From Methanothrix harundinacea 6Ac (GTDB taxonomy: Archaea; Halobacteriota; Methanosarcinia; Methanotrichales; Methanotrichaceae): 64,000 bases of DNA. The number at the start of each line of letters is the position of its first letter. The first letter of the stretch is position 1. Positions 42,673 through 50,896 of the stretch are shown in pieces. The stretch is taken from NCBI RefSeq assembly GCF_000235565.1, contig NC_017527.1, positions 1,240,001 through 1,304,000 of the forward strand, in the 5' to 3' direction. The notes below the pieces were generated by a model. That model saw only the letters and a program-made list of their open reading frames with translations. It made no database searches and was not told where the DNA came from. The position numbers were made by a program, and so were the translations under genes.

Positions 42673-43252
42673 TATAAGCTAAAATCTCGGCTTCATTAGC
42701 CCGCCAGCCCCCTATTTGTTTTTCGAACTCATCAATAGTTTTTTGAAGATTCTGAATTTTTCTGGACTCATCCATGATGCCGACACGAAGATAACTGCTG
42801 GGGGGCAATGTTCCATCACCCAGGATTTCACGTCCCCTCTTAACGTATCCGGCTACCTGCTGACTATGCTTTTTTGTAATACGAATTTCCAGAGAATCCA
42901 ATTCCGCATTAAGTAAAAGCTGGTTACTGACCAACTGAGATTTTAACCATTCATACTCTGAAACACAGCATATTTCCGTATATTTTTGGCAAAACTTCTC
43001 TATTTGCAGAATCTTAGCAAGGTTCTTCTCTCTCTCAGCCTCAACTCTTTTAAATTTTTCAAAACTTTTAGAAGATTGGGGAGCTGCAATCTCGGGGTTT
43101 TTTCCAGAGAAGTCTACAGAATATTCTTGTTTCAATCCGTTCTTCAGGTTCCGATATTCCAGGGTTAATAACTTATCTCTCTCAGCTAAAGAAATACATT
43201 TATCACCCTCAATATTTCTGTGTCCATTATTATAATATTCTATAATTTGCAT
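42638..43252 (-). CDS. Hypothetical coiled-coil element protein, 204 aa
   Basis: First gene of the minus-strand operon at the left end of the element, with ATG 43250-43252 and an AT-rich promoter (CTTAAATATATC on the minus strand, about 43283-43295). Long amphipathic helices (FEKFKRVEAEREKNLAKILQ, LLLNAELDSLEIRITKKHSQ, IQNLQKTIDEFEKQIGGW) suggest a coiled-coil protein; a Cys-rich patch FCQKYTEICCVSEYEW lies in the middle. Divergently transcribed from the ribbon-helix-helix gene at 43375. Function unknown. Confidence 0.6.
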   Translation of the reverse strand: MQIIEYYNNGHRNIEGDKCISLAERDKLLTLEYRNLKNGLKQEYSVDFSGKNPEIAAPQSSKSFEKFKRVEAEREKNLAKILQIEKFCQKYTEICCVSEYEWLKSQLVSNQLLLNAELDSLEIRITKKHSQQVAGYVKRGREILGDGTLPPSSYLRVGIMDESRKIQNLQKTIDEFEKQIGGWRANEAEILAYIDKVCGVDQVG

Positions 43253-43374
43253 AGTCTTAAATATGTTTTGGGATATATAGATATATTTAAGTTTTTAAAT
43301 TGGTTTTTTGTTGGTATATTCCAAATTAGTTTTATGGATAAACTTATTATATACTTTATATATAAAAAAGAGCT

Positions 43375-43509
43375 ATGGTAAAAATAATCGTAAACGTCCC
43401 GGACAACCTTTTAGATAAGTTGGAATCGTATAAGACTAACAATTATTACACAAGTAGAAATGCTTTATTAGTTGAAGCTATCAGAGATTTTCTGAAAAAT
43501 GAGGGGTGA
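43375..43509 (+). CDS. Ribbon-helix-helix (CopG-like) DNA-binding protein, 44 aa
   Basis: MVKIIVNVPDNLLDKLESYK, then SRNALLVEAIRDFLKNEG. The N-terminal strand KIIVNVP followed by two helices with a S-R-N/S turn is the CopG/MetJ/Arc fold. Such proteins bind DNA as dimers and often repress their own operon or control copy number. The TGA overlaps the ribosome-binding region of the next gene. TATA-like atactttatatata about 30 bp upstream. Probably the element's master repressor (inference). Confidence 0.75.
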   Translation: MVKIIVNVPDNLLDKLESYKTNNYYTSRNALLVEAIRDFLKNEG

Positions 43510-43513
43510 TTTT

Positions 43514-43867
43514 ATGAGTAACAAAGACGAGATGATTAAACAAGCCATAAAAGAATTTTTAAAAGATACAAAAACTATGGCGGTAGAGTTCAACGCCTTC
43601 CCCGGTCAAAACATTGAAGAAGTACCTATTGAAGAACTGGTTCGGTTCAGTCTCTCAATGCAGACCTTTTGGCTATCCAAACTCTTGAAAGACGGAGAGA
43701 GCATTAACAAAAATTTAATAACTTCTCTCCGTCTTATAAATGAGATGTCTAAATCGGTGATTGGAGTAAGGCAACAGATAACGAAGGACACAAAGCTCCA
43801 AGTCAACGACCCTATGAAAGCCCTTCAAGACTCTTTAAAAAAGAGCATGAAAAAGGAGGTTAAATAA
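43514..43867 (+). CDS. Hypothetical element protein, 117 aa
   Basis: MSNKDEMIKQAIKEFLKDTK; the ATG at 43514 has GAGGGGTGA five bases upstream. Largely helical (VPIEELVRFSLSMQTFWLSK, NKNLITSLRLINEMSKSVIG) with a basic C-terminus (SLKKSMKKEVK). It follows the ribbon-helix-helix gene by 4 bp and precedes the next by 2 bp. No family recognised. Confidence 0.65.
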   Translation: MSNKDEMIKQAIKEFLKDTKTMAVEFNAFPGQNIEEVPIEELVRFSLSMQTFWLSKLLKDGESINKNLITSLRLINEMSKSVIGVRQQITKDTKLQVNDPMKALQDSLKKSMKKEVK

Positions 43868-43869
43868 AA

Positions 43870-44175
43870 ATGAGACCACCATATACGTTTAACAACGTTT
43901 TGCGGGACTTAAAATTAATATTGCATGAAAATGATAATTATTGCGATATTTTATTTAACAACCTGGAGAACGGGTTTATCAAAATTGAATCCATGCAAGA
44001 GCTGAGGAACGACCCAAAAACATTAACCTTGGCTATCTACCAGTTGATTATGGGTGATTTGTTAAACATATTCCTTTTAATGGACTCCATGATCTCAGAA
44101 GATGAAGAGGAAGAGATAGAGGTAGAAGAGGAGGAGGATTCTCCCCAATATTCCGGTGGTTTTTTTGATTATTAA
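43870..44175 (+). CDS. Hypothetical element protein with acidic tail, 101 aa
   Basis: MRPPYTFNNVLRDLKLILHE; helical body (LTLAIYQLIMGDLLNIFLLM), then an almost uninterrupted acidic run (SEDEEEEIEVEEEEDS) and a short aromatic end (YSGGFFDY). AAGGAGG eight to nine bases upstream is a strong ribosome-binding site. Acidic tails of this kind often mimic DNA or bind basic partners; the following basic 32-aa peptide could be one (speculation). Confidence 0.65.
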   Translation: MRPPYTFNNVLRDLKLILHENDNYCDILFNNLENGFIKIESMQELRNDPKTLTLAIYQLIMGDLLNIFLLMDSMISEDEEEEIEVEEEEDSPQYSGGFFDY

Positions 44176-44288
44176 ACGAATAATATATAAGCCTACCTAT
44201 TTTTTAGTATCTACTTATGAGGTTGGGCCGGTCCATCGGACTTTGTTAGGAAAAGGTTCTTATTTTAAAATCTCAAGAGGGTTTGACT

Positions 44289-44387
44289 ATGAATAATAAA
44301 AATAAACATCCTAAAGATAAGGGTAAAGAGAAAAGGCCAAAACGCCAGAGAAAGAGATCAGATAGAGATTTTAAAATAATAGTTTAG
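44289..44387 (+). CDS. Very basic 32-aa peptide
   Basis: MNNKNKHPKDKGKEKRPKRQ and then RKRSDRDFKIIV. Lys/Arg make up nearly half of the residues. AAGAGGG seven to ten bases upstream. The small size and composition make the call tentative, but the frame starts and stops between well-supported genes with its own spacing. Could bind nucleic acid or the acidic protein encoded just upstream. Confidence 0.35.
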   Translation: MNNKNKHPKDKGKEKRPKRQRKRSDRDFKIIV

Positions 44388-44447
44388 TTCGATAGAAAAG
44401 CTTATATACTAGAAGGTATATGTATGCTTACTTAGGAGGTAAATGAT

Positions 44448-44588
44448 ATGTTAATTCATGATAAAGTTTGCTCTTTTAGAGTCAGTCCCGGACTAGGGAC
44501 AAAGATAGAGAACAGAATAAAGGAAATGGAAATGACTCCATCGGAATACTACCGTTATCTAATAAGAAGGGATTTAGGAGAGATTTAA
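44448..44588 (+). CDS. Ribbon-helix-helix-like protein, 46 aa
   Basis: MLIHDKVCSFRVSPGLGTKI with helix ENRIKEMEMTPSEYYRYLIR and RRDLGEI. A strand (CSFRVSP) followed by two helices and a T-P-S-E-Y turn fits a short RHH protein. AGGAGG is eight bases before the ATG and a TATA-like cttatatact lies about 48 bp upstream. The stop is 1 bp from the ASCH gene start, so the two form an operon. Confidence 0.65.
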   Translation: MLIHDKVCSFRVSPGLGTKIENRIKEMEMTPSEYYRYLIRRDLGEI

Positions 44589-44589
44589 A

Positions 44590-44976
44590 ATGATTTTTAC
44601 TTTGGACCATATACTGAAAATTTTAGATGGAACTAAAACTATGACGCGACGGTCTGTTAAAGGGCGACATTATAAAGTTGATCAAGATTATGCGGTTCAA
44701 CCGCATAGGAATAAGCCGTCTATGTTTAGGATAGCCATAACAGGTAAAAAGCTTGAACGACTTGGAGATATCACCCCAGAGGATGTAAAACTAGAAGGCT
44801 ATGGTTCAAAAGAGGAGTTTATAGAGGCGTGGAGATCTGTTAATGGGGGGTATAATCCCCAGGCTGAGGTTATTGCTTATACTTTTAAACTAGACCCCGT
44901 TTATAAAGCAATAGGAATAGGAGAGATGAGAAAACTTAAAAAAATTGAAAGGGTTTGTGGGAACAAACCAGTTTAG
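44590..44976 (+). CDS. ASCH domain protein
   Basis: 128 aa. MIFTLDHILKILDGTKTMTR is the ASCH start (I-L-x-G-x-K-T-x-x-x-R), MFRIAITGKKLERLGDITPE continues the PUA-like barrel, and EEFIEAWRSVNGGYNPQAEV is the usual C-terminal helix and loop. ASCH domains bind RNA or modified nucleosides; some are ribonucleases or amidohydrolases. On mobile elements they may process host RNA. Coupled to the RHH gene just upstream. Confidence 0.8.
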   Translation: MIFTLDHILKILDGTKTMTRRSVKGRHYKVDQDYAVQPHRNKPSMFRIAITGKKLERLGDITPEDVKLEGYGSKEEFIEAWRSVNGGYNPQAEVIAYTFKLDPVYKAIGIGEMRKLKKIERVCGNKPV

Positions 44977-45086
44977 GAGAACAAAGCTTATGGTGGAGGA
45001 ATACCAAACGCTTAAGTAGAGATTCTTCTTTTACTATTTAAGCTTTTCGGTTATTCCTTCTTAAATCTATTAGGAGGAATAATAAT

Positions 45087-46844
45087 ATGGATTTAACAAG
45101 TTTAACCCAAAATGAATTGGTAGAGAGAAAAATATATGGCTTTCATAAGCCATCTAAAAAGCAACTAGAGGAAGAAAAACTTCAAGCTGAAATGGAATAT
45201 TTAGATGAACTAATGCGTGAAGAAATTAGAGCGGAACTTGTAAAAGAATTTGAACAAAAGGCTAAAATAGAAAAGCTATTAGCTAAACAAGATAAAAGGT
45301 CTGCTACAGAGATAACATTAGATTTAATTTTAAATAGCAATGTTGAATTATGGCAAAGTGAGGGAGAAGGTTACATAACATTTGAACTAGACGGCCATCT
45401 TGAAAACCATCCCATTAGATCTAAAAAAGGAAGGTTGTACCCTGCTAAAGTTTATTATGAGTCTGAAGGTAAAGCCCTTAACAAAAACGCTCTTGAGTTG
45501 GTTCTAACAGAACTTGAAAATCGGGCTTTGTTTAATGGGAAAGAGTATCCTGTCTTCTTACGTGTCGGTAAAGATAATGACGGCTACATTTATCATGATC
45601 TTTGTAATGAAAATTGGGAAGTTGTTAGAATTGGGGCTAATGGTGTTTGGCTTGATCAGAATCCGCCCATCAAGTTTATCCGTAGCGATAATATGAAAGC
45701 CCTACCTTATCCTAAATGGTGCACCATTGATGATGATGATCCTAAACTTAGAGATTATATCGACGATCTACTTAATGACCTCTGGATGATCACAAACCTA
45801 GAGAATGACTACAAAGGCCAGGTCTTCTTTTGGAGTGCGTTATTAGGGGCTCTAAAGCCAGATAAACCATATCCTGTATTGTTTGTTACCGGAGAAAAAG
45901 GGTCTGCTAAATCTAGTTTTTCCCGTATATTCGGTTTAACCATAGACCCCAAGCACGTCCAATTAGTGAAAGCTCCTACAAAAGAACAAGACCTATATGT
46001 AGCGGCAAAAAACAATTGGATTCTAAGCTTTGATAACTCTTCTGGAATACCCGCTCCTATAGCTGACGCTATGGCATCTATAGCCACTGGTGGAGGTTTT
46101 ACGTCTAGAGAGTTGTACTCTGATAATACTGAAAAGACCTATAGAGCCGACCGGCTACAGTTGATTAATGGTATCGGGAACCTAACCCATAGACCGGACC
46201 TATTAGATAGAGCCCTACATATTCATCTTAAGCATATTCCGCAACATAAAAGGCTGACAGAACGTGAAATTAACAAAATTTTTGAAGAGTTGCATCCCAA
46301 GCTGTTATCTCTGCTATATGCTACCATATCAAACGGCTTATACTTCCGGGACCAAGTTTGTTTAGAATGTCTTCCCAGGATGGCAGACTTTGCGTTATGG
46401 ATATGTGAATGCCTAGAGGATAACAGGTATCTATGGCAGTTTTGCATGGGGGAGGAATTTTTAGACGTTCTCGAAGGTTCTATCTCTGATGCATGGGTTG
46501 AAATCATGGAGACAGACGCTTTTACTAAGAGTTTAGCTGAATACATCACGAAAAATCCAGATGCAACGGTAATTCAAACACAAGTATTTTATGAAGAAAT
46601 TTTAGATGCTGCTGGCTTAGATAAGTATCATGTGCCTGATGGATTCCCGAAAGCTCCAAAGTCTTTATGGTCTTTTATTGAACGTTCTGCACCAGTAATT
46701 AGAGAGGCTTTAAAGGTTGATATCCAACGGTCTGTTAAAGAAAATGTTGTGTATATAATTATCAATAGACTAGAAGATCAACCGCCGAAAGAACAAAGGC
46801 AAACCGAAATAACGGTAAATCCTGAGTCAAATGAGCCAAAATAA
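45087..46844 (+). CDS. D5-like/SF3-type replication ATPase
   Basis: 585 aa. An N-terminal Lys/Glu-rich helical part of about 75 residues, a middle region (GEGYITFELDGHLENHPIRS) and then the ATPase: PYPVLFVTGEKGSAKSSFSR (Walker A G-x-x-G-S-A-K-S), NNWILSFDNSSGIPAPIADA (Walker B-like, sensor), and RPDLLDRALHIHLKHIP. This matches the D5/poxvirus-like helicases that archaeal and phage elements use to start replication. The start ATG is preceded by AGGAGGAATAAT. A putative iteron origin lies just downstream. No archaeo-eukaryotic primase motif is evident. Confidence 0.8.
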   Translation: MDLTSLTQNELVERKIYGFHKPSKKQLEEEKLQAEMEYLDELMREEIRAELVKEFEQKAKIEKLLAKQDKRSATEITLDLILNSNVELWQSEGEGYITFELDGHLENHPIRSKKGRLYPAKVYYESEGKALNKNALELVLTELENRALFNGKEYPVFLRVGKDNDGYIYHDLCNENWEVVRIGANGVWLDQNPPIKFIRSDNMKALPYPKWCTIDDDDPKLRDYIDDLLNDLWMITNLENDYKGQVFFWSALLGALKPDKPYPVLFVTGEKGSAKSSFSRIFGLTIDPKHVQLVKAPTKEQDLYVAAKNNWILSFDNSSGIPAPIADAMASIATGGGFTSRELYSDNTEKTYRADRLQLINGIGNLTHRPDLLDRALHIHLKHIPQHKRLTEREINKIFEELHPKLLSLLYATISNGLYFRDQVCLECLPRMADFALWICECLEDNRYLWQFCMGEEFLDVLEGSISDAWVEIMETDAFTKSLAEYITKNPDATVIQTQVFYEEILDAAGLDKYHVPDGFPKAPKSLWSFIERSAPVIREALKVDIQRSVKENVVYIIINRLEDQPPKEQRQTEITVNPESNEPK

Positions 46845-47017
46845 TTTAGCTCAGGAAAATTTTTTGTTAAAATCGCTATCTGTTGGCTTATCCTGAGTCA
46901 AATGAGTCATATGAGCCAAATTTTAAACTTGGAATTTTTGAGATATAATTATATGATATAATATAGAAGAGAAAAGACAAAGTAGAAGATTTGACTCATT
47001 TGACTCATTTGGCTCCT
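46821..47017. repeat. Iteron-like TGAGTCAAA repeats flanking an AT-rich core: putative replication origin
   Basis: The motif TGAGTCAAATGAGCC occurs at 46823-46837 and, with an added TGAGTCA step, at 46894-46917. An inverted set lies at 46990-47014 (ttgactcatttgactcatttggct), so 46894-46920 and 46990-47014 form a large inverted repeat. Between them is a very AT-rich core (about 46925-46975) that includes atataattatatgatataatata. Position just after the replication ATPase is typical of a plasmid origin. Confidence 0.5.
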
Positions 47018-47546
47018 CCAATCATGTAGCCAAGAGCGGCCTAATGTTGGACGATTGAAAAATTGACTAAACCTTAAGCTTGAAGTCCGGCATTTTGGAA
47101 TTAGGAAAAATTTTCCTAATTGTTTTAGAAAACAAATACCTCGAAATGAGGTAATTATTTTGTAAAATTAAAAGTATATACTCTATATATACTGTTTTAC
47201 CTTGTATATATCTTTTAGATATACAATATAATTAAATATTAAAGATTATGTTAAAGTCGTTTGTATATATGCGACGACCATAAGGTTAAAATAAGCCAGA
47301 AATAAATAAAAAAAATATAAATTACTTTTATTTAACTAGATGACGATCAAAAAGCTTTAGCTGTCAAAGCTCGCCAGCGACCACCGAAAAGATTTTAATA
47401 AACATCATAAAATTTAGAATGATAAAATGGAATCGATATCAGTAGAGGGTGTTAAGCTATAATCCAAGGGTCTATTTGCCGATCAAGTTTTTACTAATAA
47501 TAAGAAGTAGAAACTTATATATGGTAAAGCCCCACCAGTATAAGAT
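47018..47546. other. AT-rich non-coding segment with palindromes
   Basis: No credible gene. It contains a 23-bp palindrome (47099-47121, arms aattaggaaaa/ttttcctaatt) and a hairpin at 47137-47153 (tacctc/gaggta), followed by long TATA-rich stretches. These may be part of the replication origin or terminators of the ATPase gene and promoter of the recombinase at 47547. Confidence 0.55.
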
Positions 47547-48119
47547 ATGATAACTAAGTTGATTGAGGTCGAAGAGTTCCATAGGCTTATCTCAGTACTT
47601 CATGGTCGAGACCGCTTAATAGTTGAACTTCTAGCAAGTACCGGATTAAGGGTCTCTGAGTTAGTCCAGTTGAAGAGGGGCGATATAGACCTTGAGGCTC
47701 AACTTATCCGCTTAAACGCCACCAAAACTAAAACACAAACCTATAGAGAGGTAATAATTCCAGCTCCATTAGTTCCAGATCTTAAACGGTACATGGATCA
47801 ACTTGAAGGTGAGTTCCTATTCCCAGGTCAAGGTAAACCCCACGTAACCAGCCAGAGAATAAGGCAGATAGTCCATGATGGAGCTGTAAAGGCTGGAATC
47901 CAAGTCGCCTATCGTGATAACACCAAAGGCAAAAGGAATCTATGGAAGGTTACGCCCCATACATTACGGAGCCTCCATGCAATCCATAGTCTGGACTGTG
48001 GAATTCCCATCTCTGACCTTCAAAGCCAGTTAGGACATAGTTCTTTAGCTTCAACCTCTAGGTACTTGGAGGCGGGGGTTAACCACAGAAGAAAATCATA
48101 TAAAAAATTTAAATTTTAG
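47547..48119 (+). CDS. Tyrosine recombinase, catalytic domain only
   Basis: 190 aa. Catalytic residues in order: Arg in LLASTGLRVSELVQLKRGDID, Lys region (TKTKTQTYREVIIP), H-x-x-R in VTPHTLRSLHAIHS, GHSS in LQSQLGHSSLASTSRYLEAG with the nucleophile Tyr. The usual N-terminal core-binding (SAM-like) domain is missing: the protein begins right at the catalytic domain, as in short archaeal Xer-like or plasmid resolvase recombinases. It may resolve dimers of the element or assist the integrase. Confidence 0.85.
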   Translation: MITKLIEVEEFHRLISVLHGRDRLIVELLASTGLRVSELVQLKRGDIDLEAQLIRLNATKTKTQTYREVIIPAPLVPDLKRYMDQLEGEFLFPGQGKPHVTSQRIRQIVHDGAVKAGIQVAYRDNTKGKRNLWKVTPHTLRSLHAIHSLDCGIPISDLQSQLGHSSLASTSRYLEAGVNHRRKSYKKFKF

Positions 48120-48124
48120 ATTTC

Positions 48125-48559
48125 TTACGATTTTCTAACAAAATTATACTCCCAATAGATCAAGTATTCAATATAGTACTCTCTGGTACCCTTAGGCACC
48201 TCATAAACAACCTTTCCAGAAACAACATCGCCATCTTGAATCGTTTTAATCGGCAAAGTGTCAATCGAGGGATCAAATGTTGCATGAGCGCATGTATATA
48301 GAACGTCATTAACGTAAGCATCAAAATTGTATGGAGAAACGTCGAATTTTGAATAACCATGGTTTTCAAGCTCGATATCAACAACCATATATACATAACC
48401 AGGTTTTGCCTGCCAAGGATTATTTCCAAAACCAATTTTATCGGTTGTGTAAGAACTATAATCCCAGAGAATATACTTGTCATCTCCAACTGCGGAACCA
48501 CACATAATCAAAAACATCAATAGAGCAATCCCTAAGCTTTTTACCGTTTCTGGTATCAT
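48125..48559 (-). CDS. Exported DUF4352-like protein
   Basis: 144 aa. Signal peptide (MIPETVKSLGIALLMFLIMC, cut near GSAVGDD). The rest is a beta-sandwich typical of DUF4352/TRAPP-like surface proteins: YVYMVVDIELENHGYSKFDV, FDAYVNDVLYTCAHATFD, DGDVVSGKVVYEVPKGTREYYI. Function unknown. AGGTGAC precedes the ATG; 12 bp separate it from the upstream exported-protein gene. Confidence 0.65.
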   Translation of the reverse strand: MIPETVKSLGIALLMFLIMCGSAVGDDKYILWDYSSYTTDKIGFGNNPWQAKPGYVYMVVDIELENHGYSKFDVSPYNFDAYVNDVLYTCAHATFDPSIDTLPIKTIQDGDVVSGKVVYEVPKGTREYYIEYLIYWEYNFVRKS

Positions 48560-48571
48560 ATTTTATGTCAC

Positions 48572-48967
48572 CTACCAAGTTATATGGTCTGCATACGAAA
48601 CTTTAGCACCGAGGGCAAGTTCTGACTCATCCGGATAATACACTCCTATAATGTAATTATAGATCCCTTCACCAATTTCTTTTCCGGGCGGATCATCGGG
48701 GCTGAATGTCTTTACCAGTCTCACGAAGTTATCACCTAATTCTTTTCCGTATTTCTCCGAAGTAGACCAACCAACAATAAGAGCGAGAGAAAGAGTATAA
48801 TCATCCTGGATAATCGCTGCATCCTGAACTTGGGAATATCCCTCTATAGAGATAATAGCTAATTCTTTTGCTTCTTCACTTACTATAGGTGCATTCTCTC
48901 CGGCAACCATACCACAAGTAAGTAGGCAGCCCAAAAGAATGGATGCTATTGCAGTTTTCAACATCAT
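48572..48967 (-). CDS. Exported hypothetical protein, 131 aa
   Basis: Signal peptide MMLKTAIASILLGCLLTCGM (cut near VAGENA), with a strong AGGAGGAGC SD six bases from the ATG. The mature part is mixed (SIEGYSQVQDAAIIQDDYTL, NFVRLVKTFSPDDPPGKEIG) and ends in a hydrophilic domain. It resembles no family I recognise. Precedes the DUF4352-like gene in the same operon. Confidence 0.6.
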   Translation of the reverse strand: MMLKTAIASILLGCLLTCGMVAGENAPIVSEEAKELAIISIEGYSQVQDAAIIQDDYTLSLALIVGWSTSEKYGKELGDNFVRLVKTFSPDDPPGKEIGEGIYNYIIGVYYPDESELALGAKVSYADHITW

Positions 48968-49112
48968 TTTGCTCCTCCTAGGATTACAATTTTGAATTGA
49001 TCATTTCATTATAAAAGAAGGTTTCGGCAGGGTTATCTCAAAGGTGTCACCTTTAGCCACTGTAGCGATCTTGCACATTGATTTAGATGTTGTTCAAGTT
49101 CTATAAAGAATA

Positions 49113-49766
49113 TTAGATTATTTCTAATATACTTCTTTCTCGAATCGTCTCATTTTCTCCAAAAGCAAATGATGCTAATAAATCATATAGCGGTTTTTGT
49201 ATAACTTTATCATCATCTGCTCCATACCATTCATACGCCATCATATCATAAGTATTATCAGAAGAAAATATAGCCCTTATACCTATAAAACTGTTATTAT
49301 ACTCTGGTTTAATCCAAACAATAACCCAATTTAAATTATATTGATCCATAAAAAACGTTGCATATTCTTCACCATCCGGTTTAATGCTTAATCCAGTTCC
49401 TCCGCTAAATGCGGTACCAATATTTATGATATTCTTTTTATAATATTCACAAATCGCATCATTTACATACCACGGTGTCAGGTCTTTAATGACTCTCCAG
49501 TTGACTTCCTCAGGTTTTACATGTTGGAGAAAACCCCTTTGATCATGAATAAAATAATAAATAATATTATCTAACTCTTCATTTGATAAGTAAACCTTAT
49601 CTATTCTTATGGCTGATATGTTATCTGATATTATAGTTTTGTTTGTATTATTTTCTGCTATATACCAACCATCGGGGATAGAAATAGAAAAGTTCCCATC
49701 TAGGATATCTTCAGCTGTCCCTAGTCCTATAAAGAGGAATAATACGGCTAAGTATAGTTCCTTCAT
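49113..49766 (-). CDS. Exported hypothetical protein, 217 aa
   Basis: Signal peptide MKELYLAVLFLFIGLGTAED. The mature region is Asn/Asp/Tyr/Ile-rich beta structure (NFSISIPDGWYIAENNTNKT, YNLNWVIVWIKPEYNNSFIG) resembling PsbP/lipoprotein-like sandwich folds seen in methanogen surface proteins. No family assigned. About 145 bp lie between it and the next exported-protein gene, so it has its own or a shared upstream promoter. Confidence 0.6.
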   Translation of the reverse strand: MKELYLAVLFLFIGLGTAEDILDGNFSISIPDGWYIAENNTNKTIISDNISAIRIDKVYLSNEELDNIIYYFIHDQRGFLQHVKPEEVNWRVIKDLTPWYVNDAICEYYKKNIINIGTAFSGGTGLSIKPDGEEYATFFMDQYNLNWVIVWIKPEYNNSFIGIRAIFSSDNTYDMMAYEWYGADDDKVIQKPLYDLLASFAFGENETIRERSILEII

Positions 49767-49839
49767 AGTATGTCCAAAGAAGGCTATACTATGTATATTT
49801 TATGGCTATTTTTTAAAATGATGATGCCCTGATAAAATA

Positions 49840-50715
49840 TCACAACACTAAATACTCCTCATACATCTTCCTCTTAGTTTCATTCGCGACGTGCGCATAC
49901 CTCAAAGTCGTTCTAATATCCTTATGCCTTAATAATTCTTTGATTATTCTAATGTCGCAACCTTTAGCAACCATAATTGTGGCTGGACTATGCCTACTAA
50001 AAACGTGAACCGCTCCAGGCTTCTTTATTCCAGCCTTCTTTTTATAACCCATAAACATCCTATGAATATCCCCTCTATCCCAAAGGTTGAAGTTATCAGT
50101 GAAGAATAACGGGTATTTACCCTCGACTTCTATTTTTGGTCGAATATTCAAGTAGATCCTGAGAGTTTCTACGCATTCATCATTCAAAAGAGCTATGTCG
50201 TCCCTACCCCCTTTTGTTTCCCGAAGCCTTATAGTCCTTTTGTCTAAATCTAAGTCATTATCCTCAAGCTTGGATAATTCCCCTGATCTAAGACACCCAT
50301 AGAAAAGGGTTTTAAGCATAGCTAAATGCTTAATGTTGCTGCAGACACTAAAAATATTTAATACATCATTTTCATCAAAATAATATGGTAGGCTGTCATT
50401 TCTGGTCAGTATTTTTGTAGACCAATCAATGTTTTTCATCTCAAAATATTTTTTTAAGGCGAAAACCGTGTTGTTAACATGGGATTTAGAAGCCCCCTGA
50501 TCAAGCAAAAGGTCTCTATAATCATCTGCTTTTTTCGTACAAGGTTCATTTGGTCGCGAATACTCAATAAATTTGCCTACCCTTCCACTGTAGAGACTGA
50601 TGGTTTGATAACGATAACCTTGGTTAGTTAGAAAACGTTTGTAGTTTTCTACAATAGTTTCAAGTTTGTGCTCCTCTGCTGTTTGGACGTTCCAATTGAC
50701 TTTTGCTTTTCCCAT
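49840..50715 (-). CDS. int: Tyrosine recombinase (integrase) of the element
   Basis: 291 aa with both domains. N-terminal core-binding helices (LETIVENYKRFLTNQGYRYQ, VNNTVFALKKYFEMKNIDWS) precede the catalytic domain: Arg in LKTLFYGCLRSGELSKLEDN, Lys in RLRETKGGRDDI, the Arg box HVFSRHSPATIMVAKG, and LLRHKDIRTTLRYAHV ending with the nucleophile Tyr. The first box residue is Val rather than the usual His (V-F-S-R-H), and the Gly of GHKD is Arg; both are tolerated variants elsewhere. Its position next to attR marks it as the integrase. Confidence 0.9.
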   Translation of the reverse strand: MGKAKVNWNVQTAEEHKLETIVENYKRFLTNQGYRYQTISLYSGRVGKFIEYSRPNEPCTKKADDYRDLLLDQGASKSHVNNTVFALKKYFEMKNIDWSTKILTRNDSLPYYFDENDVLNIFSVCSNIKHLAMLKTLFYGCLRSGELSKLEDNDLDLDKRTIRLRETKGGRDDIALLNDECVETLRIYLNIRPKIEVEGKYPLFFTDNFNLWDRGDIHRMFMGYKKKAGIKKPGAVHVFSRHSPATIMVAKGCDIRIIKELLRHKDIRTTLRYAHVANETKRKMYEEYLVL

Positions 50716-50817
50716 ATCTCATCCAACCCTCAAATTAGGTACAACCTTTTATCACAGGATTGGTAGAGCATCCAATATGTTCAGACAAATTGGTATCTGT
50801 AGAGACTTAAAACCCTA

Positions 50818-50893
50818 AGTTACCACCGTTACGGATAGTTACCACCGCTACGGATAGTTGCCACCGTTACGGATAGTCGCCACCATTACGGAT
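50818..50893. repeat. Four 19-bp imperfect tandem repeats abutting attR
   Basis: Units at 50818, 50837, 50856 and 50875, each of the form agtTaccaccgttacggat with one to three changes. They lie on the element side, 4 bp before the attR repeat and just upstream of the integrase gene, which is where integrase arm-binding or excisionase sites are found. Confidence 0.8.
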
Positions 50894-50896
50894 AGT

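Larger units (their letters stand above)
41777..50896. mobile_element. Integrative element of about 9.2 kb in tRNA-Leu
   Basis: Bounded by the 86-bp direct repeat, AT-rich against a GC-rich chromosome, and containing a replication ATPase, two tyrosine recombinases, small DNA-binding proteins and otherwise unrecognised genes. The recombinase nearest attR (49840-50715) is intact, so integration does not split the integrase as in SSV-type elements. No capsid, portal or terminase gene is recognisable, so it is better called an integrated plasmid/element than a provirus, though some archaeal viruses have equally unfamiliar genes. Exact crossover point lies somewhere in the repeat. Confidence 0.88.
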
